Shown: positions 62,509 to 64,000 of the stretch, in pieces
How positions within the stretch are numbered: position 1 is the first letter of the stretch
Layout: each line of letters starts with the position of its first letter
Assembly: GCF_000733855.1 (NCBI RefSeq)
Contig: NZ_JPOJ01000001.1
Coordinates: forward strand, 1,302,001 to 1,366,000
Length of the DNA: 64,000 nucleotides
Origin: Methylomicrobium agile
GTDB taxonomy: Bacteria > Pseudomonadota > Gammaproteobacteria > Methylococcales > Methylomonadaceae
Direction: 5' to 3'
Notes under the pieces: generated by a model
What the model was told of the DNA's origin: nothing
The model's input: the letters and a program-made list of their open reading frames with translations, nothing else
Databases searched by the model: none
Made by a program: the position numbers and the translations under genes

Positions 62509-62527
62509 AAGCACCGATCGTGCCAAA
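62509..62527 (-). promoter_or_regulatory. sigma-54 promoter of the msuE-sfnG-ribBA operon
   Basis: On the minus strand TTTGGCACGATCGGTGCTT has GG and GC exactly 10 bases apart and the TGGCACG -24 element in full; the -12 element (GTGCTT) is a fair match. The msuE start is about 70 bp further on, leaving room for a transcription start near 62499. Confidence 0.7.
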
Positions 62528-62679
62528 CTATAATGCTATGATTTATATTGATTTATTTAAATAATATCCGTGACGAATGCTGCTCTCGCGGCAGCAGCGG
62601 AAACCCGTTGCCGCTGTAGCGGCAGCGGCGCCTGGCCCGGATGCCGGCAAATACGCGCGGCAATGCGGTTAACGGCGAT

Positions 62680-62695
62680 TGGCACACTATCTGCT
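62680..62695 (+). promoter_or_regulatory. sigma-54 promoter of the amidohydrolase-fold gene
   Basis: TGGCACACTATCTGCT has the GG-N10-GC spacing with both elements close to consensus (TGGCACG-N4-TTGCA/T). It lies 74 bp before the ATG at 62769 and rules out the upstream in-frame ATG at 62679 as the start. Confidence 0.7.
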
Positions 62696-62768
62696 GCTTT
62701 CGGGACTTGAAACATCCGCAGAAGCGGAAAACGCTTTCTTCAATCACCCAAAACCGAGAGTTGATACG

Positions 62769-63617
62769 ATGCACGGACCGATCATCGATATGCGCAGCCG
62801 GCCTGCGTTTCTACATGATTTTTATGGCGCGACGCCGGAAACGCCGGAATTTGAAACGGCCAGATGGCTGAATCGCCGCTTGGGATCGAAACAGGACGAT
62901 CACTTCGTCCGTTCGCTGACGCCGGACGGTTTTATTGGCGAAATTCGCGACGCCGGTATCAGCCGTGCCGTCGTCGTCGGCCGCGATACGCCCGACATCA
63001 AGATCGCAAACGAAACGATTCGAGACATCGCGCGGATTTATCCGGAATTGATCGGCATTGCGTCGCTGAATCCGCAAGCCCTGAGCGAACGTGAAATCGG
63101 CGCCGAAATCGAACGCGCGGTAAAAACATGGGGCTTGGCCGGCGTGAACATCGAACCGGGATTCGGTTCGCCGCCGCTGCAGGCCGACGATCCGCTGCTG
63201 TTCCCGGTGTATGACGCCTACAAGCAGCTTCAGGTGCCCGTGTTTCTGATGTCCGGGCCGACCACGCCGAATCTGGAATTCGCCAGACCCGCCGCGATCG
63301 GCAGGGTCGCCAGGGCGTATCCGGGATTGGCGATTGTCTGCTACCACGGCTTCTATCCGTATGTCGCCGAAATGATCGGCGTGGCATTCCGCTATGAAAA
63401 CGTGTATGTGGTTCCGGACATGTATCTGTTTCTGCCGGGCGGCGGTCTCTACGTGGAAGCGGCCAACGGTTTCATGCGGGAACAATTGCTGTTCGGCAGT
63501 TCGTACCCGTTCCGGGCGATGCGGCAAACGCTCGAAGATTTTCTACGACTGGACTGGCGGGAGGATGCGCTGGAGCAAGTGCTGTGCCGCAATGCGCAGC
63601 GCTTGCTGCGGCTTTGA
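62769..63617 (+). CDS. amidohydrolase-fold protein with altered metal ligands, in sulfur regulon
   Basis: 282 aa from the ATG at 62769, chosen because of the sigma-54 promoter just upstream. The overall pattern is that of amidohydrolase_2 TIM barrels (DTPDIKIANETIRDIARIYP, GLAGVNIEPGFGSPPLQADD, AYPGLAIVCYHGFYPYVAEM). The N-terminal HxH metal pair is replaced by DMRSRP (residues 6-11), and the usual terminal Asp in the FGTDYP motif is Ser in FGSSYPF (242-248). Such variants are common near sulfonate genes. Whether this one is a metal-free hydrolase/decarboxylase or a non-catalytic protein is unknown. It is divergent from msuE. Confidence 0.75.
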   Translation: MHGPIIDMRSRPAFLHDFYGATPETPEFETARWLNRRLGSKQDDHFVRSLTPDGFIGEIRDAGISRAVVVGRDTPDIKIANETIRDIARIYPELIGIASLNPQALSEREIGAEIERAVKTWGLAGVNIEPGFGSPPLQADDPLLFPVYDAYKQLQVPVFLMSGPTTPNLEFARPAAIGRVARAYPGLAIVCYHGFYPYVAEMIGVAFRYENVYVVPDMYLFLPGGGLYVEAANGFMREQLLFGSSYPFRAMRQTLEDFLRLDWREDALEQVLCRNAQRLLRL

Positions 63618-63671
63618 ATGGACAGGACGGATTTGCCGAATAGCCGAAACGGGTTATTCGGCGCTCCTCGC

Positions 63672-64000
63672 TCAAAATCGGAAATTGGCCCCCGCGCCCA
63701 GCGACCACTCGCTGCCTGTCGCGCGATAGTCTCCCAACGCCAGCGTACTGCGCTCCGCCGAACCTTCGAAAGCATAAGCCGCAAACGCATCCAGCCTGAA
63801 TTTGGGCGAAAAGGCATAGCCCAGACCGGCTGTAGCGGTATGCTCCCAGACGACCGGCCCCAACGTAGTCTGGACGACTTTAATGATGTCGTTATGGTCA
63901 AGCACGCCCGGAACCCCGGTGTCGAGAGGCAACGTGCCGACGCCTCCGAAGCCGCCGACCGTGCCGTTCGGATTGTCGCGCAGCAGTTTCGAGGCATAGC
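63672..64000 (-). CDS. outer-membrane beta-barrel protein, C-terminal part (OmpP1/FadL-like), cut by window edge
   Basis: About 109 C-terminal residues are visible, ending in a terminal Phe (SLGAGANFRF), the signal for BAM-mediated barrel insertion. Alternating strands such as TATAGLGYAFSPKFRLDAFA and SEWSLGAGANFRF suit a FadL/OmpP1-type hydrophobic-substrate porin. The gene faces the amidohydrolase gene tail to tail, with 54 bp between. The family call rests on a short fragment and could also be another barrel type. Confidence 0.6.
   Translation of the reverse strand, partial: YASKLLRDNPNGTVGGFGGVGTLPLDTGVPGVLDHNDIIKVVQTTLGPVVWEHTATAGLGYAFSPKFRLDAFAAYAFEGSAERSTLALGDYRATGSEWSLGAGANFRF

Overview
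The window reads as the chromosome of a gammaproteobacterium: glnE, coaD-rsmD with an M16 peptidase pair, cyoE-ybiB, an isocitrate dehydrogenase next to acnB, and zapE are all of gammaproteobacterial type. The base composition is GC-rich except for an AT-richer accessory block at about 18.4-24.6 kb. The many short palindromic repeats and the combination of pathways would suit a Methylococcales-type methanotroph, but no methane-oxidation gene is present, so this is only a guess.

Layout. 1-4.1 kb: a heavy-metal RND efflux operon (tolC-type, adaptor, CusA/CzcA cut by the window edge) behind a small secreted protein. 4.9-17.2 kb: housekeeping genes (glnE, an HPt protein, glxR-hyi, a Uma2-like gene, yfhL, coaD, rsmD, two M16 peptidases, cyoE, ybiB). 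17.2-28.9 kb: a mosaic accessory region. It holds a GH5 glycosidase truncated by a prophage scrap (PGDYGL-DUF2829/Tad2-like protein, HAD hydrolase, a 38-aa protein), a putative L,D-transpeptidase-like effector with an immunity partner, and a cluster of three clear integron attC sites. The attC sites bracket cassettes for a PIN-type toxin/antitoxin remnant, a papain-like cysteine protease and a frameshifted Tse2-like toxin with partner. An RTX protein cut by an IS256-family element, an IS630 relic and an intact Phd-VapC pair complete the region.

28.9-37.6 kb: a small periplasmic protein, a BaiN-type flavoprotein, and a TetR-controlled RND drug-efflux operon with a perfect palindromic operator. 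38-49.5 kb: a heme-acquisition locus with a Fur box, a hemP-like gene on the opposite strand, a TonB-dependent receptor, two secreted proteins sharing a paralogous N-terminal domain, a HugZ-type heme oxygenase and HmuSTUV. 50-55.5 kb: a zinc-ribbon membrane protein, NAD-type isocitrate dehydrogenase, acnB and zapE.

55.5-63.6 kb: an organosulfur (dimethyl sulfone/methanesulfonate type) scavenging cluster, msuE-acad-sfnG-msuC-like-ribBA, with a sigma-54 activator (SfnR-like) and a divergent amidohydrolase-fold gene. Sequences fitting the sigma-54 -24/-12 pattern face both ways from the msuE/amidohydrolase intergenic region. The window ends in the C-terminus of an outer-membrane beta-barrel protein.

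How it works together: FMN made by RibBA and reduced by MsuE would feed the flavin monooxygenases. The TonB receptor would pass heme to HmuTUV, then to HmuS/HugZ. At least a dozen short palindromic or MITE-like repeats, several present twice, punctuate the intergenic regions and flank the integron attC sites.
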